From positions 16,593,710-16,657,709 of the forward strand of contig NC_030853.1 in the NCBI RefSeq assembly GCF_000208745.1: a DNA stretch of 64,000 nt, given 5' to 3'. The translations under genes and the position numbers were made by a program. The stretch is from Theobroma cacao. Lineage: Eukaryota; Streptophyta; Magnoliopsida; Malvales; Malvaceae. Shown here in pieces: positions 1 to 13,177 of this stretch. Numbering within the stretch: the stretch's first letter is position 1; each line of letters starts with the position of its first letter. The notes under the pieces were generated by a model. It was not told where the DNA came from. It saw only the letters and a list, made by a program, of their open reading frames with translations, and made no database searches.

Positions 1-1149
1 CAAACCCACTTCCCAAAAACCATTCAAGCTAAGAACAGAGGTACATCTTTTGACTTGGGTTTCTGTTAATGGACCACCATGTATCTTATTTGTAGTGATG
101 TTTGATGGTATAATTTTCAATAACTTGTTACTATTACAGCAAAGAGGAAAAACGAAGGAAGATGAATTTATGAAGAAGATCCAAGAAATGATGGTGGAGG
201 AAGAGAAGCAACGGATCCCAATTGCACAAGGCCTCCCATGGACAACAGATGAACCAGAGGTGAGACCATCTCTATACAGTTTGAATTAATTGAAAAGTAA
301 TAGTTATATGGTTCTTTTATTATCAACTGTTAACTCCGTGTTCTTCGGTTTATTGTTCATGCAGGTCTTGATCAAACCTCCTGTTAAAGAGAATACAAGA
401 CCAGTAGACCTAAGACTCCACAGCGACGTGCGTGCAGAGGAGCGTGCAGAGTTTGATCATCAGGTTCTTTTTAATAACTGCTTAATTGGTAGTATAAAAT
501 TTTGGTGGCCATTGCTTTTGAAGTGCTTTGATGTGTGTCTATTTCTCTGGGGGGGTGTATGTGGTAGTACATAGACATAAAGGTTCAGGTAGCTGCATTC
601 GGTATGTGTTGTACTAGGTCCTAACATGGTTGATTCACTAAAATGTGGAACATTTAGTCATTTTTTCCTCTTTTTTTTGCGTGTGTGCAGGTAGCTGAGA
701 AGATGAGCCTAATAGAGCAATATAAAATGGAAAGGGAGAGGCAACAAAAGGTAAATGACATGGAAAAAGCATGATTTAAAGTGTTTGTTTAAGCAAACGA
801 TCTAAATTGGTCTTTGCTCTTGCAGATGGCAGAAGGAGAAGAGATAAAGAGGCTGAGAAAGGAGCTCATTCCAAAAGCACAGCCTATGCCATACTTTGAC
901 AGGCCTTTTATTCCCAGAAGGTAAAGGTTTTTACCTGGTTTATTTGCTGTTTTCAAGCTTTCAAAAGTTTGTTTCGTGAAATGGCTTCTTTTTATTGTCT
1001 TCTGCTTATCTTTAAGGTCCTCGAAGCATCCAACTATACCAAGGGAGCCAAAGTTCCACATTCCACAACATAAGAAGATAAAGTGCTGCATATCATGGAA
1101 TGACATGAGTACATACACAATTCAAGGCAGTGAAGCAAGAGAAATATAA
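1..1149 (+). CDS. TPX2: TPX2, 3' end of gene (C-terminal domain; 5' part outside window)
   Basis: Spindle-assembly microtubule-associated protein TPX2, of which only the C-terminal part lies in the window. Exons read from the sequence are 1-40 (cut at left), 140-259, 365-463, 691-750, 826-920 and 1017-1149, all with GT-AG borders and open joins. Recognisable family stretches are RPVDLRLHSDVRAEERAEFD, the helical VAEKMSLIEQYKMERERQQK, and the near-invariant PMPYFDRPFIPRR followed by SSKHPTIPREPKFHIPQHKK. The family binds microtubules and activates Aurora kinase in the spindle and nucleus; in plants the C-terminal TPX2 domain is strongly conserved. The protein ends SEAREI with TAA at 1147-1149. 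No break is seen in this part. Whether the whole gene is intact cannot be judged from the window. Confidence 0.9.
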
Positions 1150-3985
1150 GTTTTCTGATTATTCATTTGTTTGATTACCGAATAATGTCAATCCTGCTCC
1201 TCCCTCCTCGATTGTTTTTCCCCCTCTTGGAAGTGTTCTGAAACATTGTACATGAGCAACCAATTTAGTTGCAATTTTGCCTTTTATTTAGGTACTGATA
1301 CAAGGAAATTAGTGGAAGAACAATGGGCATGAATGAAGTCTCATTCTGATTAGTGGGCTGCTTTTTTACTTAAATGCCTGATATTGTTGATCCAATGGAT
1401 ATCTCTTCCTCCTTACAAGCCTTGCAGCCAGCTCCAAAATCATCAATCAGATGAACTGCTTACTTCAGACTAAGTGGCATTGTGGTAGTTACAAGCAATG
1501 TTACTCAGGGGCCATGAACAGGAGCAGAGAAACTGGTCCATCGATTGAGAGTAACACAAAGTACATTTGGAGTAACAAGTAACAACAAAGAATGTAAAGC
1601 AAATGAGAACAGTTAAGATTATACTTGTAGTCTGATAAATTAAGGCAACAAAGAGTGGAGCTTACCCTTAGGTTATCAGCTCATTGAAGTTCATATTCTG
1701 TAACTGTTGATCAATGTGAAAGTGTGGTGGGCAACTTCTATTCCTTTTATTTTACCAAAAAAAATGAAAAAACTTCTTTTCCTTTGGCTTCCACCATAGA
1801 TCCTTTGGAAAGTGCCTAGACCAAGACCTCCCTTCACCTACATCTTCCCTCCCATGGAGACTGCAATCAACATTTAAAATGAATCAATAAGATAAAGCAA
1901 GAAAATAAATGTCCTACCAACCCCATTTTATTCTCCACCCTTCATGAGAGAGGATGCTGATACTCATATTAGAGGAATGACTGAGACTGATCAAACCTGC
2001 AATACTATTGCAACTGGTATTCAATCTGCTGATAAAACTGCATGCACTAGAGCTACAGAATATAAGACAACTGCAACCAAGATCAACACCAATCGAACTG
2101 CTCAAGGTCAAACCACTCTTGCAACAAGTACTGATATAGCCATCAAACTTCTATGAAAACACCCACAAAAACCAAAAATTGCATGATGTAGAGAGAGAAT
2201 CAAAGGACACTGATGCAAAGTGGAATATGAAGCAAAGGTTTAAGAGATTCGCACAGGTTAGTCAAAGAATTGCTGTTAACTTTTTTGGATTGTTACGTGG
2301 TTGTCAATCACATGCAATATTGGTCGATGTCTGTACACAGTTGATTTTGATTACTATTTGTTCTCTTTAAAAGTTATTTTACAGCATAATGCTATAGAAA
2401 GAATAATGAAAACTGCTAGAATAAAATGAAACACTATTTCACACATAACAACTAGAACAAATGAAACTTTACTTCATATAAGATAATTAAAATGAGTAAA
2501 GCACTCTTTCATTTGAAACAATTAATACAAGTGGAATAACTACTTCATTCAAATAGTAGCAAAAGCAACTCGAAACAAGTGACACGATACATAGGTTATT
2601 TTCATTGTTTAAAAGAATTTGACTTTGTGGCTTAGATATGAAGGTATTTAAAAAGATTTTCTTTTTAATCTTTTCTTGAAATACAAAGTGTTTATGCCTC
2701 TCACCCTTATCTTGTTTTTTAGTACATTTTCTCATATATCTTTCCTCTCTTATCTTGTTTTTGTGTACAAACTCATATATTTCTCCTCTCTTACCTTCTA
2801 CTCGAGAATAAATCATATTACATTATTAATAAGCATAAAATACTCATTACTTCAATAATCATATAAAATGAATTTCGAAATGTTACTCATTATATATATA
2901 CAATAAAATCCCTACTTTAATACTCACATAATGAATTTTATAAACTTTTACTCATTATTTACATTAAAGCTTTTCTTGAATAACTGTTTCTTCTTGCTTT
3001 AGAAATAAAGATTTCAAATTTTATTTGCAGAGAGATTTTGAGGATTAGTACAATATATTTTCATTCAAAGTTTCTCTCTCTAACCCTTTTTTGCATAATT
3101 CTTCTCAATTTCAATCTAAGGTTCACCTATTCTCTATCTATTATTAGTGTTACTTTACTATGATAATACGTTATTTTACTGTTTACTTATTCTTTGATTA
3201 TTATTTTACTGTTTATCTATTTTCTTTCACTTCTCACAACACTAGATATTTTAAAGTTGTTCCAATCTTTTTTTCATTGTCTCTAGTACATCTTTTTAAT
3301 TGTTTGTAACACTTCTTACAACAACGTCCAACCTAATTAATTTCATTCTAATTAAAGAAACTTGACAATAATAAAAATTAAATTGAAATGAACTAATATA
3401 GAAAGTACAAAGACTTGTATGAATTATAGTAAATAGATTAATTCAACATTTTAATAGATCATAGGGATCAAATCACTAAAATTTCAAAAATTTTAAATAA
3501 ATTTAATTAATAATATGTCAATATAATCAAATGTCATTTCAATAATTTTATTGAAAAAAGATAATAATATTAATAATTGAATTGATATTAATAAATTTTG
3601 AAATATAAGAATTAAAATTGAATAGTTAAATCCAATATTTTGATAGAGTGGAGGGAGTAAACTTAGATTTTGACCCAAAAATCATGAAGCTACCCTGTGC
3701 TAAGTCAAAAGAACAAAGCTCAAGACCTCAAGCCCCCGATTCCTAAGAATATGTGAAACCCATTTCACACCGCTGCCCTTTTTTCTTTTAAAACGACTTA
3801 ATTAATTGAAAGAATCATTCTCTTTCCTCTTCAAACGACATCGTTCCTTATCTTTAAGCTAAGCTAAGCTATGCCCTCATTTCCCCTAATAAACCACCAG
3901 CAGGCAGCAGCGGACCCTGCCACTCTTCCACTCTCTAAATTCCCAATTCCCCACAAACCCTAAGAAATCCACAGTAAGAAACACA
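1150..3985. other. TPX2 3'UTR and AT-rich intergenic spacer
   Basis: The first few hundred bases after the TPX2 stop are presumably 3'UTR. Beyond about 1750 the sequence becomes AT-rich, with low-complexity runs and loosely repeated words such as TACTCATTA (2830-2960). A 70-codon open stretch at 1944-2156 has biased composition (Thr, Ala, Asp) and no recognisable domain, so I do not call it a gene. From about 3300 to 3660 there is AAT/TTA-rich DNA ending in a GGAGGGAG word that may be a decayed MITE, but I could not find clear terminal repeats. Confidence 0.6.
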
Positions 3986-3986
3986 A

Positions 3987-4010
3987 AGAGAGAGAGAGAG
4001 AGAGAGAGAG
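3987..4010. repeat. (AG)n microsatellite in 5'UTR of the MPP beta gene
   Basis: About 12 AG units end 15 bases before the ATG of the peptidase gene, so they lie in the 5' leader. GA/CT tracts are common in plant 5' leaders and can bind GAGA-type factors; no function can be shown here. Confidence 0.8.
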
Positions 4011-4025
4011 CGAGAAATCATCAAA

Positions 4026-7000
4026 ATGGCGATCAAGCGGCTTCTCTCTCTAGCTCGCCGGTCCCACAAGCCATCATCTTCTTTCACCACGGCCCGATCA
4101 TCTTCCTCCGCCGTCTCTCCACTCGCCGCCACCGCCTCTTCCGAGCCTCCGAAACCCTCCCCTCCTTCCCCGACCGCCATGATCTACGACCGATTAGCCC
4201 TCTCCGTCAAATCAAAGCTCCAGAAACTCGAAAACCCAGATCCCCGTTTCCTCAAATACGGTTCTCCTCACCCAACCGTAGCTTCCCACACCCACATCCT
4301 CTCTTCCCCCGAAACAAAAATTACAACTTTGCCCAACGGCCTCCGCGTTGCCACTGAATCTACTCTGTCTGCCCACACGGCCACGGTTGGGGTCTGGATT
4401 GATGCGGGGTCGAGATTTGAGACCGATGAGACAAATGGGACGGCGCATTTTCTGGAGCATATGATATTTAAAGGGACGGAGAAGAGGTCTGCGAGGGAAT
4501 TGGAGGAAGAGATTGAGAATATGGGTGGGCATTTGAATGCTTATACTTCGAGGGAACAGACGACTTATTACGCGAAAGTTATGGATAAGGATGTGTTTAA
4601 AGCGTTGGATATTTTGGCTGATATTTTACAGAATTCGAAGTTCGAGGAACATAGGATTAGTAGGGAAAGGGATGTGATTCTAAGGGAAATGGAGGAGGTA
4701 ATTAAAAAAATTGGATTTTTTGGGGAATTTCAATGGGTTTGGGAGGATATGTGTATTTTTTTTATTGATTTAGAAAATATTGACTCTGTTTTCAGGGAAT
4801 ATTGGAGGGAATTGGAATTGGTTTGTTTGTGTTTTTGCTTGGCATGTAGGAGGTAAATAGTAACTAGATTAATGGTGTTGGATTTAAAAAGTCAACTTTG
4901 CGGAATATATATAATCTTAAGGAAATGAAAGATTTAAAGTTTGACAAGCATAGGATTAGTAAGGAGAAGGAGGTGATTTTAGGGTAGATGGTGGAAGTAA
5001 TAAAAAGATGGATTTTGGATTTTCTTTAATGTGGCTTTTGGCTATGTGTTTGATTGATTGATTTAGAATGGATTCTGATATGTTTGTGATTGATTGGTTT
5101 AGAATGTATTATATCTGTTTTCAGGGAATAGAGGAGGTAATAGGAATTGGGTTCTTTGTACTTTTGCTTGGCGTATAGAATTAGATGGAAGGGATTTAAT
5201 CTTAAGGGTAAAAGTATAGATAAGTATGTTATTTGGTGAAAATAATTTGCTTCTGTTTTGCTAATAGGTGAAGGTAGTTCCTTAACCTTCTGATTTGGAG
5301 CTGTTTGCTTTGTTTGACACATTTGGCAATGATTGGTGTTTTATGGGCTACATGTGCTGTATAGGAATTTTTGGGGTTAGAAATAGATCTGCATGGACTA
5401 TTTGGTTGTAATAAAAATTGCTGCGTTTTTTTATACAGAGAATGATATGTTAAGTATATTCTCTAGGTTGTTTTTTTTGGGTGGTTGGGGTGTGAAATAA
5501 TATCTTTTCAAGCATTATAGGGATATTTATTATCACTATTTTCTATATTAAAAATGTTGTTTTGGTTTCACCAAATGCACTTGTTCTTTGTTTTATGATG
5601 TTTATTCGTAAAAAGGCTATTATCTTGGGGAATTTTGTAGGTTGAAGGTCAAACAGAGGAAGTTATTTTTGACCATTTGCATTCAACTGCGTTCCAATAC
5701 ACTCCTCTTGGTAGAACTATTCTCGGACCTGCTGAAAATATTAAGACAATCACCAAAGAGCATCTCCAGAACTATATTCAGACACACTACACTGCTCCTA
5801 GAATGGTATGCAAAGAGCTACTGTACCTTCTTGTGTATCTTCATTTAATATGATACGACAAAGTCCTTACAACTGATGAATATCTTGTTGTTCCATTGAT
5901 TTCTTAGAACATCCTGTAAGGTACGTGGTGCAAGACTAGTTGTTTGTAGGTTCTTATGAATGTGTGTTATGTGGTAACTTTTCAGGTCATTGCTGCTTCT
6001 GGAGCTGTTAAGCATGAGGAAGTTGTTGAGCAAGTAAAGAAGTTGTTTACCAAGTTATCAGCTGATCCAACCACTGCTTCTCAGTTAGTTGCGAACGAAC
6101 CAGCTACTTTTACTGGTTCTGAGGTGGGGGTGCCATGACAATATATTTTTAAACCTTTTTTATTCATTAATTTTCACTTTCAATGTGGTATCCCTTCTAA
6201 GGTATTATTTTCTTATTTTGAAAAAATTAGGTTAGAATGATCAATGATGATATTCCTCTAGCACAATTTGCGGTTGCTTTTGAGGGAGCATCTTGGACAG
6301 ATCCAGATTCCATTGCACTAATGGTTATGCAGGCAATGCTTGGTTCATGGAGCAAAAATGCTGGGGGTGGAAAGCACATGGGGTGAGCTTTTTCATTAGG
6401 TGGAATCACATTTTAAAACTAACTTTGCTTTGGCAGTCTCAAGATGAGACTCTTCTGTTGCAATAATGTGTTGATTAGTTTTGAAAATCCTTTAAACAGC
6501 TCTGAGCTGGCGCAAAGAGTTGGCATTGATGAAATTGCAGAAAGCATGATGGCTTTCAATACGAACTACAAAGACACTGGTCTTTTCGGTGTCTATGCTG
6601 TTGCCAAGGTGAGGTTGCTGCCCATTTCTGTAATTTTTTATTACGATCTGAACAAAAATTGATTAAAAAAAATCAATATGTATTAGTTATAATTGACATT
6701 TTTGGGTTATAAAGTTGCCATATTCCTTGATATCATTATAGATACTTTTAATTCATCGTCTAGCAGCCTTTACATCTTATCTGGTTATTGTCTCCCCATC
6801 CCCCCACTTGCATTAGTTTAACTAAATTGTTTTGCATGTGTGAGTGGTTGCCTGTATGCTGTTCTATTTGTCTAATGTTTTAATTTTTCTTTTCATATTA
6901 TTCTACCTTTTACTTTATAAATAAAATATTAAGTTTTATGTTCTATTTTCAGCCTGATTGTTTGGATGATTTGGCATATGCTATTATGTATGAGACAACC

Positions 7001-8309
7001 AAGCTAGCTCATCGTGTTTCAGAAGCTGATGTCATTCGTGCTCGTAACCAGGTAGCTACAAATGCTGCTATCTTTTCTTCGCTTTTGGTAGATACCAATT
7101 TTGACATTTTTGACATTTTCTATTGTTTTAAGAACTTCTAGCAGTTTGCTAATAGTATAAAACCAGCTGCCAATAGTTGATTTTGCACGTCTACATTAAT
7201 AACAATGCACCAGTGAGTGCAGATGTTGTTTAAAGAGCTCAGTTTTTGTTCTAGATTTTGGTTGAAATAGTTCATTAGTATTTGTTATTTTTTTTGTCTT
7301 TATTATTCATGTTATGGTGCAGTTGTAGAGAAACTATACTCTTCAGTGGAAATCAATGTCACAAAGTTTTTCTTGTTCTTAGTTAAAATATCACTATGAT
7401 GCCTGTGCTAGCTGATATCTTTTCATTCTCTCATGCCACTTTTCATCCTCTCACTCTTCAATGCATTCTTGAATGTTAACACTCACGGATCTCTGTATGG
7501 GATTTAGGCCTATGCCGTGTAAATAGTGAGTATTATGTAGCCATGTACTTAGCTTCTATAGCTGTTTCTTGTTGCAGTTGAAGTCATCCTTGATGCTTCA
7601 CATAGATGGAACTAGTCCTGTAGCTGAAGATATTGGGCGCCAGGTACAAATTTTTGTCCGCATTAGAATGATTTTAAATTCTAGCAGTACAAGTTTTATC
7701 TTTTGAATCTGCACATAAGCTGTTTTTAAGCAAATAAAGTTGTAAATGATTCAAGGAGAATTCTTAATAACTAGAAACAAGATTCTTTTGATCATACAGA
7801 ATTGTATGATCTTTAAAGAGTAGAGTTGTTTCATGCTGACCACGTTGCACAACATACACACCAGATAGTAGCAGTGCTTGAGCAGTTGTGGCAGGCATAA
7901 CATATATTATCATTTATTACTCATATTTTAATTTTGTATTTGTGTTAATGTCCCCATCCTTGCAGCTACTTACATATGGTCGGAGAATCCCATTTGCTGA
8001 ACTATTTGCTAGGATTGATGCTGTTGACCCAAGCAGTGTTAAACGTGTTGCAAACCGATATATCTATGACAGGGTAGGAGTTACAACCTAACCTAGCAGT
8101 TACTATTCACACTTTTGCTGCTTTAACTGGAATGGAGTCAAAAACAAATGAATGTTGGTGGAATGAGACGTTGAAATGGCAGTATATCACATATTAAAGC
8201 CGTTTATGTTTTGTGTTTGCAGGATATCGCAATTGCTGCCATGGGCCCCATCCAAGGTTTGCCGGACTACAACTGGTTCAGACGCAGAACCTACTGGAAC
8301 CGTTATTAG
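4026..8309 (+). CDS. MPPB: Mitochondrial processing peptidase subunit beta (core subunit of cytochrome bc1 complex)
   Basis: M16 metalloprotease beta subunit, which removes mitochondrial presequences; in plants MPP is built into complex III of the inner membrane. Nine exons: 4026-4697, 5641-5805, 5986-6123, 6231-6382, 6500-6608, 6953-7051, 7578-7643, 7966-8073, 8223-8309. They join in frame to 531 codons, the usual plant length. The N terminus ([19 protein letters not shown]) is rich in Arg and Ser with no acidic residue for 39 positions, as expected of a presequence. The inverted zinc motif HFLEH is at 141-145, with the distal acidic cluster REMEE at 220-224. Further family landmarks are [20 protein letters not shown] and, at the C terminus, [20 protein letters not shown]. 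The first ATG after the GA tract is the start. Intron 1 contains a decayed copy of exon 1 sequence (separate entry). Looks functional. Confidence 0.95.
4930..5180 (+). repeat. Degenerate copy of the exon 1 end plus intron 1 start, inside MPPB intron 1
   Basis: From 4937 the intron repeats the end of exon 1: [15 protein letters not shown], against [15 protein letters not shown] ending at about 4684. It then has an in-frame stop (GGG TAG) and continues with diverged copies of the intron start (GGTGGAAGTAATAAAAAGAT), of the stretch around TGTTTTCAGGGAAT and of TTTTGCTTGGC. The offset grows from about 299 to about 330 bases along the copy. This is a partial tandem duplication of roughly 250 bp that has lost coding ability and lies between the real donor (4698) and the exon 2 acceptor (5640). 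Confidence 0.85.
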
Positions 8310-9359
8310 ATTGTTTTCCGTTTCCTTGTTTGTCCATGGATCATCTCCTTGTTGGGCAATCACCAAACATTTTGGCACTTTTACACAACCAAAAGTTTCC
8401 GGAAACACCCAAGGGTGGCATTTCTATTCATTTTGTAGGTTCTTGGTTCTGTAACTTTTGTTGTTATTCTGTAATAAGCATGCTGTCTTCAGTGTATGTG
8501 CTGAGAATCAGGAGAAATTCTTTTGCAAAACAAGGTAAATGATGCCGTAATGTTGATAAATTGAGTTGCATTTATATAGTTGGATCTTAGCTCTAAATGG
8601 CATTTATGTTTGAGCTGAAATATTCGGTGACACTGCTGGCGGTTGAACTGCCTGTTGGCCACCCTATCCCTATGCATCATTTTCATTCAGATTAATTGTT
8701 CAACAACCACTAATTTAATTATGCCACTGTGAATCACATGGTGCATATAAATCCTTGGATGGTATCAACAAAAATATGTTAATCCCTCGTGTGTCTTTTG
8801 TTTAGTAATAGGCAAAGAAGCTAATCAAATTATGAATTGAATTAATCTTATTAGTATTGTTATTATCTAGCACCAATCGCATTTCCTTGTCAATTGGAGA
8901 AAGATTGATTCATAGAAGAAGGCTTTCGAGATGTACGTATTAATCCTGTAACAACTAGCTGTTACCTGTCATCCAGTAACCCAGAGCAAGGGAAATGATA
9001 AACAGCAGGTTGGCTTGTATAGGTTAAGTAGTCGTCGTTTTCTTCTGCCTTTGTGCTTGTACTCACGTCAAGGGAAAAAAGCCAAAGCCATAAAACTCAA
9101 ATAAAATCCTACCCTACCCTGACCAAAATTATAAACCAAGAATTTAAAATCCAATATTGAAGAAATTATGAGAAAAATAAAAGTTGGAGGGAAACCCTGT
9201 GTCGACAGTCGACAGTCTACAGACCGCGTGTGGCTGTGGGGTTGAGTTGGTGTGTTGAATGTAGTTGAGGTTAGTTAAAGCCACGACATTGATCCCTTTC
9301 CTCTCTTTCTCTTCTTCGTAACTATCGGAAACAAAAACAAACCCAACATAAATAAATAC

Positions 9360-9386
9360 ATATACATATATATATATATGTATATA
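9360..9386 (+). promoter_or_regulatory. Probable TATA region of the BCCP promoter
   Basis: A CATATATATATATATGTATA block is followed by AGAGACACTC and a CT-rich stretch, a usual plant core-promoter layout, about 200 bases before the BCCP start codon. The exact TATA box cannot be chosen within this repetitive block. Confidence 0.5.
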
Positions 9387-9490
9387 GAGACACTCAACTC
9401 TTCCCTTCTTTCCCTCTTCCCCTTCAAACCCACATTTATTTTCTTCTTTTGTTTTCCTCAGATTTCTCTCCCCTTTCCTAAGTCTCATCG

Positions 9491-9505
9491 CCCCCCCCCC
9501 CCCCC
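9491..9505 (+). repeat. C(15) homopolymer in BCCP 5' leader
   Basis: Fifteen C in a row in the presumed 5'UTR, 79 bases before the ATG. The length could be a sequencing artefact. Confidence 0.75.
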
Positions 9506-9584
9506 AACCATTCTGTTTCTTCTTCCATATATATTATCCATAAAGCTATAACCTTCTCTGGGTTTGCTTTGCAACGCAATAAAC

Positions 9585-11942
9585 ATGGCTTCTTCAATCT
9601 CGGTTCCATGCCCCAAGATCTCGTCTATTTTAAGAACAAATCAACTAAGCCAAACTCAAAGGATCTCTTTGCCTCTTCCTCAAAGTTCCACGTCTAGCTC
9701 CAAATCTTCCTTGTCATTTGGATCTTCAATCCTGGTCCCTGCATTTTCAGGATGTCAGGTTAGTTTCATGCTTCTTTTTTTCCTTTTAAAATTTAATTTC
9801 TTAAAGTTGAACCTTTTGGTTTTGTTTGAAAGAGGGTGGGATTTGGGTTGATGGGTTTTTGATAATATGGTTAATGGCTGTGGTTAGAGATCTGGTTTTT
9901 GGGATTTAGTTTGAATAATGCACGAATGGTTTGTTTATAGTTTTTAAATGTGGCTAACAAGTCTTTTAATTTTAAAAACTGAAGGATCATTTTTTTTCCC
10001 TCTTTTCCTCTGTTTATGCCAAATTTGTTTTCTAGACTTATGAAACCATCCGTGGTTGAGTAATATATAATAACAAAGCAAAAAAGAAATTAAAATTGAA
10101 AAAATTAAGAAAGAAAAAACTATAAATCAATGGCAAAATGCTTTCTTTCCCTGTAAAAGTTATTTTATTTGACTTATTAATAGACTTTTATATATACTTA
10201 TTTCTGCCCGAAATCCCAACTTGTCTTGTTGAATTGTCAGTATGTCCACTGTTTTAAAATAAAAAGTTAACATGTTTTTGCTTCCGTGAAGTATTGCTTA
10301 TATGAGAATGGCAATTCATATTCTAATCTCTCTCTCCTGCGTGGTTATAGTGACCATATTGAAGGCTTCTATCCAACACTGGTGTTTTGACAAAATCTTG
10401 ATATATCACACGTAGAATTTCTTTTTTGCAATTGAATTGTCCCAATACAAAAGCGTGTATGCGTAAGCAGCGTTTGCTTTGTAGTGATGCAACTAACACG
10501 TGGGCGATATGCAGTGATTTTGGCAAAATGTTTAAATTTGCTGGTTGTTTCCTGATCTGGCTTTCATTTGCAGTGGTCTAATGGGAAGCAAACTACAGCA
10601 TTCAAGGGGCATGCGCAACTTAATGAGGTGAGTTTTTAGCAGTGAAGTTGAAATCTCAATATTTAGATGAGATCTTTCGTAATGTTTACTAAACCAACTT
10701 TGTAAAATTAAGGTTGCTGCAGAGAAATCCTCAAATTCTATACCAGTAGTTGATGCAAAGCCTAAAGTTGAGTTGCCCAAGGAAAATGATAAATCTTCAG
10801 AGAACACTATTCCAGATGTTGCAGCAATCTCAGCATTCATGACACAAGTTTCGGACCTTGTTAAGTAAGTTGAAGCATCTCCTTATTTTGCGACTACTTG
10901 AATAAATGTGTTCTTTACAAGAAGCACCAGTTTCATAATCAATGTTGGTGTTATCTTTGATGAGCAGACTTGTTGATTCAAGAGATATTACAGAGTTGCA
11001 ACTGAAGCAGTCAGATTGTGAGCTTGTAATAAGAAAGAAGGAAGCTTTGCAGCTGCCAGAGCCAGCGTCTCCCATCGTCATGCCACAATACATGCCTCAT
11101 GCAATGTTTCAAACTCCACCTCCTGCACCCCCAGTAGCAGCTCCTGCTCCTGTAAGCCCAGCCACTCCAGCACCAGCACCTTCCTCACACCCCCCTGCTA
11201 AAACAGGCAGTTCGTCTCATCCTCCCTTCAAATGCCCGATGGCTGGAACCTTTTACAGGAGTCCTGCACCAGGTGAACCACCATTTGTCAAGGTAAATGC
11301 TTGTAGTCTTCTGTTAATGGTGTACCAGTTGAGAGCTTCTTTGCCATAAGAGCAGGAAAAGCTAATGCATAATTTAGTCTAAAATTTTTGTTCAACAAAA
11401 ATATTCATGTGAACAAATATTCTGACATTTCTCAACTGGGTCTTTCAGGTCGGAGATAAAGTACAGAAAGGTCAAGTTGTCTGCATCATCGAGGCTATGA
11501 AACTGATGAATGAAATTGAAGTATGTTCATTCGCTTATTTTTAACTTAATTTACGGGCTCCCCCTGAAGATTCAGAAATTTAGTGTGCTATTAATATGAG
11601 AAAAATATAGTAGAACCATGAATAGTTATCTACCAATTTTTTGAGGTTAAATATTGCCAATAATTTATCTTGTTAGTGTTGGCGTAGATGGTTCATAATT
11701 CATTGGAACGCTTGATATCTCTAATTTCTTTGTACTCTTTATTCATTCTTAATTTTTTGGTTTCTCAGGCTGACCAATCCGGAACCATAAGCGAGATATT
11801 GGCAGAGGACGGAAAAGCAGTTAGTGTAGACATGGTAACCCCTCTCTCTCTCTCTCTCATTCTAAATATATTTATATATTTTGATATTAGTCTGAATCTC
11901 CTGTATTTCTGACTGCAGCCTCTACTTGTGATTGTGCCCTGA
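9585..11942 (+). CDS. BCCP: Biotin carboxyl carrier protein of plastid acetyl-CoA carboxylase
   Basis: Biotin-bearing subunit of the multi-subunit plastid acetyl-CoA carboxylase, which makes malonyl-CoA for fatty-acid synthesis. Seven exons: 9585-9758, 10574-10627, 10713-10864, 10968-11292, 11449-11520, 11769-11834, 11919-11942; they join to 288 codons, the usual plant size. Residues 1-60 are rich in Ser and poor in acids (MASSISVPCPK), a chloroplast transit peptide. A Pro/Ala-rich linker follows (PPPAPPVAAPAPVSPATPAP). The C-terminal biotinyl domain has the thumb-type CPMAGTFYRSPAPGEPPFVK, then CIIEAMKLMNEIE with the biotinylated Lys at residue 253, and ends PLLVIVP. I chose ATG 9585 because it gives the MASS-type transit peptide start. 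No defect is seen. It faces SCC2 tail to tail, 1.2 kb apart. Confidence 0.96.
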
Positions 11943-12297
11943 ATAACTTGGGAAAGGACCTGTGTCAAGCTTTGTGGCAGACAATGTTTTTGGTTTAATC
12001 TTTATTGGGTTCTACACATAATCAGATCCAAATTACTCTTGTAATTTTTGAACTAATACTGCTTCTCTTGTGCTTCTGAGAATTATGCTGTTATGTTTGA
12101 TACTTGGAACAAGGCAAGGCACAAGACTTCTCTTTACCAGATTGAACTCTTTTGTGCTTACTTTTGGACGTTTAGCAAATATAACTTATTCCTCTTTTTA
12201 TCTTTCTCAACATTTTCTTTTCCTTTCTCGTCCGATTGTTGCTTCCCTGTTAATTTAAAAATAAAGAACTCCTGGTAAAGTAAAGATGGTAGAGAGG

Positions 12298-12363
<66 letters not shown>

Positions 12364-13177
12364 AAAAAAACTTTTTAAATTATTTAAACAATTTAAATAA
12401 ACTTTTATTATCTTTAAGTTCAATTGAGTTTTTGTATTTTTATTTTGAATTGAATTAAGTTTTGTTGTTATGTGATTTTAATATCATAGTGATTAATGAC
12501 ATTTGATTTAAAATAAAAATATATAAATTTAATTGAATACAATAAAAAATAAAAAACTTATTTAATTTTTTTTTTATTAATCTAGAAACTCATTCCGAAG
12601 TTTGAAAGTTTAGTCTTGACTCGAAGTTGGTATGGAAAGAATTCAAGAAGTTTTGGTTCGTTACTTCTCAATGCTAATACTCCTGTAAGCATAAGAATAA
12701 TTTATACATGTAACCCTGAATCATAAATTAAACTGGTTACATTATTTTTGCTCATTTACTTTGGAACACACCCTTTAATCCTGTCATACATATGAGACCA
12801 CCCGATCATAAATCAAGCAATGTATTTCCCTTGGTATTATTTTCAAGATCCAATCTGAATAGTAAAGGCAGTATATTTCCATTACTTTTTTCTGTATATC
12901 TCATAAGAGTTTCCTATCGAACAAAGGTTACAAATCTGTCTAAAATACCAAGTGGTTAAAAGGAAAGAATGCACATTCTGACTCTAGAGCCAAATCAATA
13001 TTACAAATGGAAACAGCTACAACAAAAATTAAAATGCATCCCCCCTGCCTGCCTGCTTGCTTTCCTCTCTTTCCTATTCTCCCTATCCTTTTTGCTCTTA
13101 ACCTATCCTAATCCTAATTTCTATTCTTTTCCTTCAACCTAATGTACATGTTAGCCTACCTGTCATTGTATTTACAT
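11943..13177. other. Convergent intergenic region between BCCP and SCC2
   Basis: Holds the BCCP 3'UTR (to about 12,290), an (AT)n microsatellite, AT-rich DNA to about 12,590 and, at the right, the 3'UTR of SCC2 on the minus strand. No gene is visible. Confidence 0.7.
12302..12360. repeat. (AT)n microsatellite
   Basis: About 29 TA/AT units with one phase break near 12350, just beyond the BCCP 3' end. Confidence 0.9.

Larger units (their letters stand above)
8310..9584. other. MPPB 3'UTR, spacer and promoter/5'UTR of the BCCP gene
   Basis: The first part is MPPB 3'UTR. The middle (about 8690-9130) holds no coding or repeat feature I can name. From about 9140 to 9584 lies the promoter and leader of the next gene: a TATA-rich block at 9360-9386, then a CT-rich leader, a 15-base C run and the ATG at 9585. 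Confidence 0.6.

Noticed and set aside
1914..2156. Overlapping open frames on both strands (65 and 70 codons)
   Set aside because: Biased composition, no domain, no splice context; likely chance.
7380..7430. GATG...CTGA words in MPPB intron 6, snoRNA-like
   Set aside because: Box C is incomplete and no closing stem is present; not a C/D snoRNA.
8176..8542. Open frames over the last MPPB exon and 3'UTR
   Set aside because: They overlap the real final exon in other frames; shadows.
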